DNA from: Heterostelium multicystogenum
Taxonomy: Eukaryota > Evosea > Eumycetozoa > Acytosteliales > Acytosteliaceae
Length of the DNA stretch: 58,685 nucleotides
Direction of reading: 5' to 3'
Assembly (NCBI GenBank): GCA_003667245.1
Contig: RCNN01000209.1
Coordinates: 1-58,685, forward strand
Position numbers and translations under genes: made by a program. Shown here piece after piece: positions 34,266-46,320 of this stretch (position 1 is its first letter; each line of letters starts with the position of its first letter). Under the pieces are notes generated by a model that ran no database searches, was not told the DNA's origin, and saw only the letters and a program-made list of their open reading frames with translations.

Positions 34266-36180
34266 TTATCTATTCGTCGTTGTTTTTGGTGGTAGTGGTG
34301 TGGTGGCTGTGTCGTCAATTGGTATTTGGGCTTGGGGATCGATTGCTTTCTTGTTGCTACTGGTGGTGGTATTGGCGTTGGCAGAGTTGGATTTTGTTGT
34401 GGTGTCATCGGGTATCTCTGCAGATTCTAACTTTGATGCGCGATATTCAAGTAGATAGTCGCTCCATTCGGTGTTTTCTTGTTCTTTAGAAAGCCACTCG
34501 AATGGGTTGCCGATCTATTGATAATTCGGAAGATTCTTCCAAATAGACGGGTTTGCAGTATTTGCTTGGGTGCTGCGGGAACAGTCGGTCTCGCACTGTC
34601 ACCGGAATGATGAATGATATGGTCCAGCCGATGAACATTGTCACGATAATCCAGATGAGATTGACATTGTAGAGGTGTGGGTCGCTCACTGAGTAGCCTT
34701 GATCACGCAAATGATCGTAGATGCCTGTGAACAGGAATCCACCTACCACTCCTGCCATGTTCCACACTGTCAGAATGATAGCGTGGCACGGACTAATGTT
34801 CTTGTTGCCAAACATGTCCGACAGCAATGCTGGGATGGTGCCAAAGAAACCGCCGGTTCCAGTGGTGATAATCCACACCAGGATAATAACGCATAGTACA
34901 CCTTGTGGATGATGGCCAGTGTCATAAAAGCAAAGCATACAAACGAGTAGAGCATGATAATTATGAAGGTTCTCATACGGCCTATACGCGATGAGAGACT
35001 ACTGCCTAGAATTCGGCCAGAGAGGTTGCATGCACCGTTGATGGCAACAACCATTGCAGCGGTATGGGAGCTCTTTCCAAAGATGTCTTGGACCATGTTA
35101 GAAAGACGCGAGTTAATAATCAATCCTGCGAATCCATTGGCAAAGAACATCAGCAGCATCAGTCTGAACTCCTTGGTCATGAGCACCTCAATAACTGGCA
35201 TGTTTCTCAAGTCTGGCTCAGGCAGAATTGACACATCACTGGCGCAACTGTTTCTGCTGGAATTCAATTTTCCAGATTCAGAAACTTCTATTTTGACGAC
35301 CTTCATTTCAGAGGCTTCTCTGTCTGCAATCTCGTTTTCCAGCTCTTTGGCAGTCTTGTATCCTGGAGGTGGTAGTCTAAAAATCAGTGCTTGAATAAAG
35401 TATACTGTAATGAACATACAACCAATAGAATGAAGGTGTAGAGAAGTCCAATTCTGTGGATTATGGGCAGCACGGATTGAGAGAAGGCTATCGTTCCAGC
35501 ACTAATACCACAGACTGCAAATCCAGATGCCATACCTCTACGGTCAGGGAACCACTTTTGCAGAGCTGATACTGGCGACAAATAGATAAAAGAATTTCCA
35601 ATTCCACAGAAAATACCGTATCCAATGTAAACAAGAGCTATCTGTTTGAAGTAGAATGCTCATCGCCAAAATTAATTGGCCAGTTTCCAAAGAAGAGTCC
35701 ACCAATAAAATACCTTTCTTTGGTCCATTTCTCTCAAGCCATGGACCTACATATAGTAAAAATATACAATTCACACATGCTGGAAAAATTATTATTTCAT
35801 GTAAGTTTACTATCTATATTTCAAAACTATATTATTTACTTACTTTCAATATAATAGGCTATGGGGGCTCTTCCTTTAGTTTCATCTCCATAGATATGTC
35901 CATCAATAGGTTTATTAAAAATCGACCAAATCGAGATAAATCCAAACAAAACTGAACCAAAAATGCACTTGGAATCAATATCCATCGATTGAAAGGTATG
36001 TTGAAGATCAAGTACTTTTCTCTTTCTATTTGTGCCTCTGATTTAGGAGTTGTCTTTCCTCGATAATGATGTTTTATCAATTTTGAAATCCATGATCCTG
36101 TATTTGATTCTAAATAATATTAATAATAATTTAAATTAGTTAATTTTAAATTAAATTAATATTTATACTAATTCCATCAT
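34266..36180 (-). CDS. MFS transporter, oxalate/formate-antiporter (OFA)-like, copy 1 (frameshifted)
   Basis: A short first exon (from about 36180) is followed by an intron and SKLIKHHYRGK, then IPFNRWILIPSAFLVQFCL (TM1). Conserved MFS loops follow: GPWLERNGPKKGIL, LSPVSALQKWFPDRRGMASG, ISAGTIAFSQSVLPI. A central cytoplasmic loop of about 80 residues (LPPPGYKTAKELENE, Ser-rich) precedes the C-terminal half: FRLMLLMFFANGFAGLIINS, LSNMVQDIFG, NGACNLSGRILGSSLSSRIG, GGFFGTIPALLSDMFG, NMAGVVGGFLFTGIYDHL. The motifs fit the OFA/monocarboxylate branch of the MFS, so organic-anion transport is likely; the substrate is unknown. The tail NPFEWLSKEQENTEW is shared with the next copy. It then becomes Thr/Asn/Pro-rich and stops at 34266. 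Frames change near 35870, 35700, 35400, 34900 and 34495. Confidence 0.78.
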
Positions 36181-37328
36181 ACCACTACTATTCATTGATT
36201 AAACAATTATGATCAAGAATGGAATTTGTTTTTTAATGGAAGACGCTGGAAAATTAATAAATATTTCACGGAAAGAATGGAATATAAATGTAAAATATTA
36301 TGATAAAGATTTGGAATTAGATGTTGTTGTTGTATTTCTTGATGGATAATTCTTTGAATTGATTTTAAACAAGATAACAAAAATATAAATACTGTCGTCT
36401 TTCTATTTTTTTAATAGAATTGAAAGAATTATCCTTAAAGTATTATTTGTATAATTTACTACTCAACTCACCTCCACCATTGAATTTTTATATATTTATA
36501 AACATTGATATCATCAAAGCTATACAGACCACTACCACAACCACATCCGCTTGTGCATTCTAATATAATTACATCATGTCTAAAAGCATTAAACCAAAGA
36601 AAGAAATTCTATTAGTAAACTATAGATATTGTGTTTCCAATCCACAGTCTTTCTAATTTCAATTATATCAGATATTCAGTCATTTGTGTAGATAGCCAAT
36701 AAACACACCGCTTCTTATCATTGTAATTTTATTGACAGACACACTCAAATAGATACAAACACACACCCAACAACAAAGTCAGTGTGTTGTTATTTTATTG
36801 TTTCCAATTAATTTTTATACGTGAGAATGCTTGAACTGTCCAATGACATACTTATTTCTTAAAAACATTATTTTCACAGGTGTGATTTGTAACTTTCCTG
36901 ACTGTGACTGTGACTGTCATGTCTGTTGGCTGACTTAACCAATATATGACAGTCATTCATCCAATTTCAATATATACATAATATCAATAATATCATAATA
37001 TACTTTCATAATTGAACCATTCATACATTCGAATCAATGAATATCTATTACTACTTTATAGTAAACTATACTTTAATGTTGATGGTGAAGTTTATAGACT
37101 GCTAAGAGGAAGTAATGGTACCATGAGACTATGAAATCAAATTTTGTAATCTTTACAAGTCTTCACAATTTCGATCTAAAATATAATTATCCCGTTGGCA
37201 ATAAAATTCATAAAACAATAATAATAATAATGATCGATTTGATTGGCAAAATATATGTATTTTATCATAGTAACGAATGATGTTGGAAAATATAAATGTA
37301 AATATTTGTATAAACTTCCATATTTGTA

Positions 37329-37359
<31 letters not shown>

Positions 37360-37435
37360 GTAATATAACAAATAAGTATAATTGTAATTTGGATTATTGG
37401 ATTTGTTTTATAATTTGTAAGATTTTGGACTTTTA
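36181..37435. other. Intergenic region between the two MFS copies
   Basis: AT-rich, with an (AAT)n tract at about 37329-37359 and a GACTGT repeat near 36900-36920. Short Cys/Gly-rich minus-strand frame near 36470-36560 is too weak to call. Confidence 0.5.
37329..37359. repeat. (AAT)n microsatellite
   Basis: About ten AAT units; read on the minus strand it gives a spurious poly-Tyr frame. Confidence 0.95.
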
Positions 37436-39121
37436 TTAAACTTGTCCTATTTTACTCTGACCATGTGTGATCATTTTTTGCTTCAAGAATTGGTTCCATT
37501 CTTGATTTTCTTTATCTTTTGAAACATACTCAAAGGGATTTCCTTTTCTTTTAATTACCCTTAATATTCTGCCAAAGATTCGTGTCATGAATATTTGATT
37601 TGGGGCAGGAGGATAGACACGATCTTTCTTGTCACCTTGTAAAAAACATACTAATTACCCATGAATGCTGCATATCACACCGATCCAGTAGAAATTCACG
37701 TTGTAAATTAAAGGATCTTCGGCTGTAGAGTTATTCTTTAAAGAATCATAGATCGCAGTGAATATAAATCCAAAAATGACGCCCAGGATATCCCATGTTG
37801 CAAAGATGATTGATAAACTGTAGTTTACATTTTGGCTTCCAAATTGATCCGATATATAGGCAGGAATAAGTGCAAATGTACCTCCTAGGCCAGTTCCATA
37901 TAATGAAACCAAAACCATAAAGTAAGAATACGATCTCTTGTTTAATGCATCGATCGACAGAAAAATTGATAGAACTGAAATAGTTAAAATTATCATAAAA
38001 GATGATTTGCGACCAAGTTTTTCTGATAGACCACCATATATTACTCTTCCTGCTACATTTATCGATGATACAATGGTTACAAACAAAGATCCAAATTGAT
38101 CGCTGTTTCCAAATATATCTGTTGAAAGATTGAAAAGTCTAGAATTGAGAATGTTTCCGTAAATTCCATTTCCCACATAGACTAAGAGTACGAAAAGAAT
38201 CCACGACTGGTAACTATTTCAACATTAGATATTTGATCCAAAATAGATTTTTCTGTTATTTCCAATAATTCTTTTTCATGATCTTTTGTTTCCTCAGATC
38301 TATCTTCCTTTTCCTCTTCTTTTGATATTTTAGGATTATACCCTGGTGGAGGTAGTCTAAAAACCCATCCAAGAGAATCCTATTCCTAAATAGATAATAC
38401 CCCAAGCAATGAAGGAGTATACTAATCCAAGTCTTTCATTTAGCGGTAAAAAACACTTGAGAAAATAATATTACTCCTGAAGTCATCCCAGCAAGTGTTA
38501 TTCCTGAGGAAAGTCCTTTATAGTCTGGAAACCATTTTTGGATTGCACCAATTGGCGAGATATTAATCATTGCTGAACCGAAACCCGTAAAGGTACCATA
38601 TCCTAAAAAACGACAACAATTTTGTTTCGTATATACTCCAACTGCTCCCAGCAATGGCCTATTGCCACCAGTAATGAACCTATTAGTATACCTTTCTAGG
38701 ACCATTTCTTTCAGCCCAAGGACCAGTGAATAAAAAACCAAATAGCTCCCACGTCACTTGAAATAAAAGTTAATAGTGCAATCGAACTATATATCTATTA
38801 ACACATACTTGTAACATAATAAGTAATAGGAGCTCTTCCTTTTGTTGGATCACCGTAAATATATTATCAATTGGCTTGTTAAACATTGACCATCCATGGT
38901 AGCTTCCTAGACAAAAAATACCAAAAAGCAACTTGGGAGGAGAATCCACCTACTAAAAGGTATATTGAAAATAAGAATATTCCCCCTTTCAATCTCTTTC
39001 GCTGAAGGTACATAGCTTTCTTGACGAAAATGGTTCTTTATAATTTTATAAATCTTTGTATCTATCTATTTAGGTAAATTTAATTTAAACAAAAATAATT
39101 TATAGTTTACATACCCTTCAT
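37436..39121 (-). CDS. MFS transporter, OFA-like, copy 2 (frameshifted; 7-bp first exon)
   Basis: Paralog of the transporter at 34266 in the same orientation. Exon 1 is only ATGAAGG (39115-39121), followed by a 53-bp GTATGT...TAG intron (39062-39114). Exon 2 gives DTKIYKIIKNHFRQESYVPS, IPFSRWILPP, MFNKPID, GPWAERNGPRKGILIG, ISPIGAIQKWFPDYKGLSSG, ITLAGMTSGVILFSQVFF. The C-terminal half is more intact: NGIYGNILNSRLFNLSTDIF, NVAGRVIYGGLSEKLGRKSS, GLGGTFALIPAYISDQFGSQ, TWDILGVIFGFIFTAIYDSL. The tail NPFEYVSKDKENQEWNQFLK matches copy 1. Frames change near 38940, 38860, 38720, 38600, 38450, 38215 and 37660, more than in copy 1, so partial decay cannot be excluded. Confidence 0.75.
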
Positions 39122-39543
39122 TGTGGACTAATAGCTAGACACAGATTGAAAATGACAATTATATTTGAAAGAGTAGCATTTTCTTTTTAATACAAAGGAC
39201 AATTATAATTTCCATTTTTATTTATATATATAACCTTAGATAATATGTTTTATTCAAATGAAATAAAAATCAGTTTATAAATAAAACTCTCTGAAGTTTA
39301 ACTATGTTAATTTAATATTAATAGGATAACATCCTTTTTTCTTGAATTTTCTCCTATATTTTTAATTGGTTACCATATAATTGAGGTTGATTTGATATCT
39401 TTTAGTAAAATTTCCAAATTGAAAATGAATTTAATAAGAAGTTATGTATAGTTTTTCTGTTGGTATTTATTAGTTAAATAAATGCAAATAATAATTTATT
39501 ATAAATTATTTGTGTATTTATCTCTAAGATGGATAGTTAAGTA

Positions 39544-39944
39544 TCAATTTAGAGTTGGTTGACACATTGAGCGTTTACCAGCAACTTGGACACAGGTTTG
39601 ACCAGATGGGCATGGGACGATACCGCAGTTGGCATTGGTGGAGTAAACAACCCAATTGGCATGGAACAATACCGCAGTTACCAGAGACGAAGGCACAGAT
39701 TTCACCAGATTGACAAGTTGGGCAGGCAGTTGGGACAACACATTGAGCACGTCCACCAATAACCAAACATGATTGACCAGTTGGGCATGGAACAATACCA
39801 CAGTTACCGTAGTTGTAACAGGTTGGAGTGGCATTGATGGTACCATAACATCCTTGGTTGGATGGGCAACCAGTGGTGGCACAAGTGGAGGCAGAAGCAA
39901 CGGCAAAGCAGATGGCAAGTAAAAGCAACGAAGACCTTCAACAT
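39544..39944 (-). CDS. Small secreted Cys-rich repeat protein (frameshifted)
   Basis: The signal peptide (MLKVFVA then LLLAICFAVASAST after a one-base shift near 39915) is followed by tandem Cys units of about 25-30 residues with the core NCGIVPCP-x-GQ-x-C: NCGIVPCPTGQSCLVIGG, SGNCGIVPC, NCGIVPCPSGQTCVQVAG. It ends KRSMCQPTLN at 39544. This C-x4-C-P-x-G-x-x-C arrangement resembles Cys-rich motifs of dictyostelid extracellular-matrix, spore-coat and prespore proteins. About 130 residues. Frames change near 39915 and 39665. Confidence 0.75.
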
Positions 39945-41427
39945 TTTTAAGTTTATGATAATAATAATTTAGATTGGAATTTAAGAGTTTTTAAATTTGT
40001 ATTTGTTTAATATTTGTTTGTTTGATGGAGAAATGATGACTATTGACATCTATTTATATTCTTTTCCACCTCTACCAATTCATAGGAATTAGTATTATTT
40101 CCAGTAATTTAAACAAAATAAATAAATTAAATAATAATAAATTAATCATAAAATAGTATATAGTTTAGATTTTAGTTTTCATTAGAGGAGGTTCAGTATG
40201 GGGGTAGGATGTCCTAGAAAGAATTATACACGATTTTACTTATGACTTTTGAAATTCAAGTGCCAATAAACAGAACTGTTTTTTCTTGAAAAATATCTTG
40301 TACAATGACCTCAACTTAAACAAAGAAACTATTCGTATTTATATAACCTTATATTTCTCAGATTACTCAATCTTTCTTGTTCATATATCCTGTTGTTTTT
40401 TGATGAAGTGGTGTTGAGTTTTTCACCAAGCAACCTTGCAATCAGCAAATCTATCTATCTAAATTGGTTTAAAGAAAAGCTAACCTAATCCTAATCCTCC
40501 CAATCAATCAAATCCAATATCGGTAATTGCAAACTAGCTGTTATTGTTGATTTTCAACAGACAAACCCAACACATAATTCTACCATTTTTACATGAAGGT
40601 CATCATCATATATCAAACTGGTGAATTTAACAAAATACCACACCCTACCAACCACACCACAAAATAGAAATCATAATCAAAATGATTTTTCATTTGAAGA
40701 GAACAAACAAACGAGAGATTACTGATCAACAATTTTTGAGCTCCCCGATATTAATTTTGCAAATTGAATGAAAATCATTCATTGGTGAAAATGAACCCGC
40801 TTTATTGGGTGAACATTTCAATTTTCTATTTTAATGATGTTCCTTAGTGAAATTCAATCTTTCTGCAAACTTTGACTTGCAGACCACACCAAACAACTTT
40901 TATGTGGTATAGCTATGACTACCTAACAAACGGAAAGTAGAGGAAAACACACTTTTATTAATCGATTAGTTTTTCGCACAATAAGAATCATTTATAACCT
41001 CAAAGTAATTTATAGAGCTGTTTCATTCTAAATTTCAATAGGTCTTTATTTGAATCAAATATACAAAAATACATTGTACAAATATTTTGTAGTAGTTCGT
41101 TACGTTAGTCATCAATCATTCAATCATTCAATCAATCTTTTATTCAAGAGTACAATTTCATGTTCAGTTTCCCAAAATTATTAAACAAAATCTCTACCAC
41201 TACAAATCATTTTGTATTTTAATGATATCCTTATTTGGATCATTTCAGTTGAAGTTATTTAAATGTTCATTGATTTTTTTTGGATTCTATTTAGGAGATC
41301 TAAGCATTCCATTCCATTCGATTTACCTAATTAATTGCTGTTTAAAAATATGATTTACAGTAGTCTATACTGTGGCTAATTATTTAATTTAAATGATTAA
41401 TCATCTGATTTTCGGAATAAAAAGCAC
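39945..41427. other. Intergenic region, nothing recognised
   Basis: AT-rich gap of 1.5 kb with no protein-like frame, tRNA-like fold or conserved motif that I can support. Confidence 0.5.
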
Positions 41428-41541
41428 CTACTTTGTTGTTGGGCAATTCTGTGGTAGAACTCTTGATGTAACCACGCATTTAACAAAGATATTTTTAACT
41501 GCAAATGTCGACTTTTGCGTCGATTCGTTTTTGGTATCCAT
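41428..41541 (-). CDS. Short ORF, 37 aa, possible small protein or exon
   Basis: It begins MDTKNESTQKSTFAVKNIFV and ends VVTSRVLPQNCPTTK. It is denser in C/G and more coding-like than the surrounding DNA. A GTAGGT donor-like string overlaps the stop, so it may be a first exon. No homology is recognised. Confidence 0.28.
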   Translation of the reverse strand: MDTKNESTQKSTFAVKNIFVKCVVTSRVLPQNCPTTK

Positions 41542-41709
41542 AAGGTTACATCCTAGTAAATAATTAATTTAATTATTATAAATAAATCATGGATGAATGA
41601 ACTCCATGACTTTGGTTTGTAGAACAATATTCTTCCCAAACCCTAGGCGCTTACCTACTTCGGTTTATTTGTGTCTGTGTATAATATTTGTACATGTCTG
41701 TTTATTTAT

Positions 41710-42177
41710 TTAGTTGATGTTTTTAAAGCCAAAGTAAAGAGCTGCTCCTGATGAGGCTGCAAGACTGAAGAATGTTGATACGGTTCCAACAACACGACTG
41801 GTTCCTCTAAAGTTGGGATTTGAAATACCTGAGATATGCAAGAGTCTTCCAGCTGTGAATGCTCCGAGAATAAGCTTTAGGGTGGTGGGTGATACTGCAC
41901 CTTGGATTTCCAGAAGAGCAGCAAGAATAAGTTGGAGGGGGACGTATTCAATAAAGTTTGCATGGGCTCTGATTGCAGAGATTAACTTGTTGTATCTTCT
42001 GACATCGACCTCTTTGCCATCCTTATTACTAGCAATCTCTTTGATAAGCTGGTAACTTCCATCTCCAATTGAAACACCCAGACCTCTTCTGTACTTGACA
42101 ACGTTGAGTGCTAGACCAGCATAGATGAATCCCAAGGCACCAGCAAAAGCTGTAGTAATTGGTATAATAATAGTCAT
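41710..42177 (-). CDS. MAPEG-family membrane protein, copy 1 (single exon)
   Basis: Intact ORF of 155 residues starting MTIIIPITTAFAGALGFIYA. It has four hydrophobic helices and the MAPEG signature segment RAHANFIEYVPLQLILAALL, then LGAFTAGRLLHISGI. MAPEG proteins (microsomal glutathione transferases, LTC4 synthase and the bacterial YecN/YecN-like group) are trimeric membrane enzymes conjugating glutathione to lipophilic substrates; this branch is YecN-like and its substrate is unknown. It lacks the C-terminal intron found in the other copies. Confidence 0.88.
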   Translation of the reverse strand: MTIIIPITTAFAGALGFIYAGLALNVVKYRRGLGVSIGDGSYQLIKEIASNKDGKEVDVRRYNKLISAIRAHANFIEYVPLQLILAALLEIQGAVSPTTLKLILGAFTAGRLLHISGISNPNFRGTSRVVGTVSTFFSLAASSGAALYFGFKNIN

Positions 42178-42520
42178 TTTCTTTTTATAATATAAATTAT
42201 ATATAAACGGAATTGAACTAAATTGAATAAATCTCAATAGAATTGAATTGAATTGATTGATTTGATTGAGTTGATATTTGAGTCAATCAGACTTTGTTGC
42301 CTTTAAGTAGTAGTATTAAAGAACATAGAAAAGTAATTAATATTATTTATAGAATATGAAATCAACATGTTGCACACACTCAAATTTGTCATCTTTTACC
42401 AAAAACAGAAGATATTTTTGATTTTGGTGGTTTGACTCATCAAATTACTTTGCAAATCCCAAGAGAGTGGATTTCGACACTCTCTATTTTACTCATACAT
42501 AATAATTAGATTAATATAGT

Positions 42521-43082
42521 TTATTTGAATGATTGAATATTTAAATAGATGTTGGCAACTGCAGAGGCTAAGATGGTACCAAAGGTCTAAAGTTAATCAG
42601 AAGAGAAGGAATCGAATCGAATGTTAGTCATCTTGGTGACATGATTTGATTGTTCGATGAATCAATCATCTATTAATACTCACAGTGAAAGTACCAATTG
42701 GTCTACCAACACCAAGGAAGTTGGATTTTCTAATACCAGTGATGTGCAACAGTCTGCTAGCAGTGAAAACACCAAGCAAAATCTTGAGCTTAAGCTTGTC
42801 TACACCTTGGAGTTCCAAGAGGGCGGCCAAAACCAATTGGATTGGCACATACTCAATGAAGTTGGCGTGTGCTCTGATGGCAGAAACGAGCTTGTTGTAT
42901 TTTCTCAAATCGACAGAGGCACCTTCTTTCTTGTAGGCAACTTCCTTCAAAAGCTCCATAGAACCATCACCAATTAAAACACGGGAGTGAAATCTAACCC
43001 AGGTGACATTCAAATTGAGTCCAGTGTAGATGAGACCGAGGACACCTGCGAAAGTAGCTGTAACTGGGATATCAATAGGCAT
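42521..43082 (-). CDS. MAPEG-family membrane protein, copy 2 (two exons)
   Basis: Exon 1 (42684-43082) encodes MPIDIPVTATFAGVLGLIYT through RAHANFIEYVPIQLVLAALL to GRPIGTFT. A GTGAGT...TAG intron (42587-42683, 97 bp) is followed by exon 2, TFGTILASAVANIYLNIQSF plus Lys, with stop at 42521. No frameshift. It is very similar to copy 3, including the C-terminal exon, indicating a recent duplication. Confidence 0.88.
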
Positions 43083-43597
43083 AGTTGTTTGTATGTTTGT
43101 GTTCTATAGTTTAGTTGTAACAAAAGAGTAAATCAAAATGATCAACTTCAACCTTAATTTAAGCTTTATTACAGAGGTCAAAAACAGTTGCAGGTCCAAA
43201 CCCTAATAAACCAATTATATTAATTTTTATCTTCTTGGGTGCCCAACACGTTGATAGGCAGGATTTTTCCAAAGGAAAATTTGATTTTTGTTTGTTGTAA
43301 ATTCAATAAAATTTAAATTTAAACAAAATAGATATGCAGACAAAAAAATCTAATTGTACATTACACCCAGTACTTTAGTTTGGGTCTTATTTTAATTATA
43401 ATCATTATATTCAGGCACCCTAATATTATCTTTATGATCAAAATGACACACCATGATTTTGTTATTTATACACCAAAAACAACATAATCAAATAACAATT
43501 GTCTTAATATAACTTAAAAATAATTATAAAGAGAATAATGGCTTATGACTGATCATAATGGCACCTTGGAGCTCAAAGTATGACCAATTAATATTGT

Positions 43598-44140
43598 TTA
43601 TTTTAATGATTGATAGTTTAAATAAATGTTGGCAACTGCAGAAGCTAAGATGGTACCAAAGGTCTAAATTTTAATCAAGGGCAGAATAGCAAATTAGTCA
43701 TCTTGATATTGTGCTTTGTAGAACTTTTATCTTACTTACAGTGAAAGTACCAATTGGTCTACCAACACCAAGGAAGTTGGATTTACTAATACCAGAGGCG
43801 TGCAACAATCTGCTAATTGTGAAAAGACTGAGCATAACCTTGAGCTTATATTTGTTTACACCTTGGAGCTCTAAGAGTGCAGCCAAATCAATTGGATTGG
43901 CACATACTCAATGAAGTTGGCGTGTGCTCTGATAGCAGAAATCAGTTTGTTATATTTTTTGAAATCAATAGAGGTACCTTCTTTCTTGTTGGAAACTTCC
44001 TTTATAAGCTCAACAGTACCGTCACCCATGAGCACGCGTGTTTTAAATCTAACCCAGAGCACATTGAAATTGAGTCCAGTATATATGACACCAAGGATAC
44101 CTGCAAAAGTAGCGGTAATTGGAATTGCAATAACAGTCAT
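43598..44140 (-). CDS. MAPEG-family membrane protein, copy 3 (two exons, one frameshift)
   Basis: It starts MTVIAIPITATFAGILGVIY and contains RAHANFIEYVPIQLI. One base is lost near 43885 (QLI to AALLELQGVNKYKLK). A GTAAGT intron (43664-43739, 76 bp) precedes the terminal exon TFGTILASAVANIYLNYQSL. The phase and position of the intron match copy 2. The single shift may be a consensus error. Confidence 0.83.
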
Positions 44141-44349
44141 ATTAATTTTTTTTATTGTTCCTAATAAAACAAATGAATAAAAAAAATGATATAAAGTTTA
44201 AATTAAAGTATATCAAACTAACCTAAACCCCAATTTGAACTGCTCTATTTAATTTAATTATTATTTATAATTTAAATTTAGTCAGATTTAAAATTACAAA
44301 GGTGGTACTTAATTTAAAAATAACAATATTTATTCAACAACAAATACAT

Positions 44350-44891
44350 TTATATGAGTGCATAATAGATGTTTGCCAGAGAAAAATCCAATTATCCATC
44401 CAATAGTGCTTTAAATATATTAATTTGAAAGATAAGGTTTGGTTAGTTGTGTTATAATTTCAGACTTTACATATAAATTTATATTGATAGTTACATTATT
44501 GTACCAATTTGTCTGGCTTTCACTTTATTGGTGTCAATTAGCCCAATTGGATGGGCAATTCGACCTAAGGTGAATATTGCTAGTAGAATACCAAGAAGAG
44601 TCTTGTTTGTTCCTTGTAGTTCGAGAGATGCTGTCAATATCAATTGAAGAGGGACATATTCAATAAAGTTGGCATGTGAACGAATCACTGTTTGGAGTTA
44701 ATATATTTCTTTGTGTCAATGGTTGAACCATCTTTTTTATTGACTATCTCTTTCAATAGCTCATTGGTACCATCTCCAATGAGTACCTTAAGTGCAATTC
44801 TTCGATCTATTACATAAATAATCAGAGCTACATATATAAGGCCTAAAATTCCACCAAACAAAGCAGTAACAGGTAAGTAAATAATTCCCAT
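44350..44891 (-). CDS. MAPEG-family membrane protein, copy 4, most divergent (frameshifted)
   Basis: It starts MGIIYLPVTALFGGILGLIY. SHANFIEYVPLQLILTASLE and LGRIAHPIGLIDTNK mark the MAPEG core. An intron (44409-44494, 86 bp) sits at the equivalent position to copies 2 and 3. The last exon reads TIGWIIGFF and LANIYYALI with a one-base shift between them; another shift is near 44690 (KKYINSKQ to IRSHANF). It lacks the Arg of the RAHANF motif's first position (reads IRSHANF). It may be active or decaying. Confidence 0.75.
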
Positions 44892-45424
44892 TTTAGAAAA
44901 TAAGATTAACTAATTGACTAAGTATTGCTGTAGATAGTATCAAGAGAAAATGAATGAAGAAGTAATCAAATACATTGTTATTTAATTGTTTTATTATCAG
45001 TATTGTGAGTAAAAAATATCTTATAATTAACTTTAGTATCAACAAAACACGTGTATTTGTATAAATACTATATAGTCTCTATAAATTTATTTCTTTAAAG
45101 TATTTAAACGATCAAGATGACGTTTTTGATTTACACATGATCTTGATATATTTGGTTAAAAATCTAATCAACATTTAACAATCACACATCCATTTAAGTT
45201 TCACACACAAATCAATTGATGGAAGAGTTTTTTTTTGTACCTCCCACTTGTTACAGAAATGATAGGATTCTGATTTTTATTAAAAAAAAGCAAAGTAATA
45301 TTCTGATTTTTGGGTCATAATATGATTCAATAAAATAATTGTTGTAATTGCATTTGTAGACAGTAATAAATATTATTATTAGTTGGTTCATTTTGATTAG
45401 GAAGAGTCAGTAGCTTAGCCAAAA

Positions 45425-46049
45425 ATGAAGATTGTATATATTACACTTTCACTTATGATGTTTGGTGTCGTGTTGGCACAGTCAAACAATTTGTTTGTTA
45501 ATTTCCAACCAAGAGCAGACGTCGATTGCCAGGGCGATGTCGCAGGTGTTGGTTACGCCACTGCTATCAATCAGTGTATCGAGCTGCCCGACGTGTCCTA
45601 CTATTTCATTGTCACCGCTTTGCGTGCTGGCTGGAAGATCTATGACGACTCGGCACACTGCGTCGGAAATTGGACGACGACTCCTATAAGAACGGAACAT
45701 GCGTCAGCAATGTCCAATTCTTTGACGAGATTCCAGCAACTCCAACTCCACCATGTACATTTCACAAGAACCAATTACACAGATAGATAACTCCGCCATC
45801 ATCGCCATGTATGGAGAGTCATCATGCGAGCTTGACAACCTCGTCGCCTACGCCTATGCTACCAACGGAACCAACGTCACGCCGACGAGAGCAGCACAGC
45901 CACGATTGTCTGTGACGGAGGCCAACCTTCGACCATAGTCTGCAAGAAGGGATGTAGCGGAGCCGACTGTTTGCGAAACCTATGCCATGACCGCCTCCTG
46001 TGAAAAGAGCGACAAATACTATGTTAAAGCAACCTGCTTCTCACTTTAA
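45425..46049 (+). CDS. Secreted Cys-containing protein, unknown (frameshifted)
   Basis: The signal peptide (MKIVYITLSLMMFGVVLAQ) is followed by a mature part with spaced cysteines: VDCQGDVAGVGYATAINQCI, YKNGTCVSNVQFFDEIPATP, YGESSCELDNLVAYAYATNG, TIVCDGGQPSTIVCKKGCSG, SCEKSDKYYVKATCFSL. It has about 205 residues and ends at 46049. The C-G-x-C spacing suggests several disulfides, and it resembles small extracellular proteins abundant in social amoebae, but I cannot assign a family. Frames change near 45665, 45755, 45885 and 45965. Confidence 0.7.
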
Positions 46050-46320
46050 ACTCCCCCTAATAAATAATATTTATAAAATTAGTGTAATTTTTCTTTGCAC
46101 TTCTGATTATGTGGTGAATCAATCATTCCATCAGACTTACTGACCTGATTTGGAGTGTGGTGGTGGTTAATGAAAAATATTGACTTGATGGTTTTGATTG
46201 ACTTCTTGATTGATTTTTAAAAAGTAGTCAAACTTTAACCTAAGTTTACTATATATATAATATATATATATAATATTATTTATAGATATATATGTATATC
46301 GATATTGTATATTAAAAGAA

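Noticed and set aside
36470..36560. Short minus-strand Gly/Cys-rich frame (GCGCGSGLYSFDD)
   Set aside because: No start codon or supported splice; could be chance in low-complexity DNA.
37153..37371. Poly-Tyr ORF on the minus strand
   Set aside because: Produced by the (AAT)n microsatellite.
42657..44164. Several plus-strand frames across the MAPEG array
   Set aside because: All are antisense to the MAPEG exons, which have conserved motifs.
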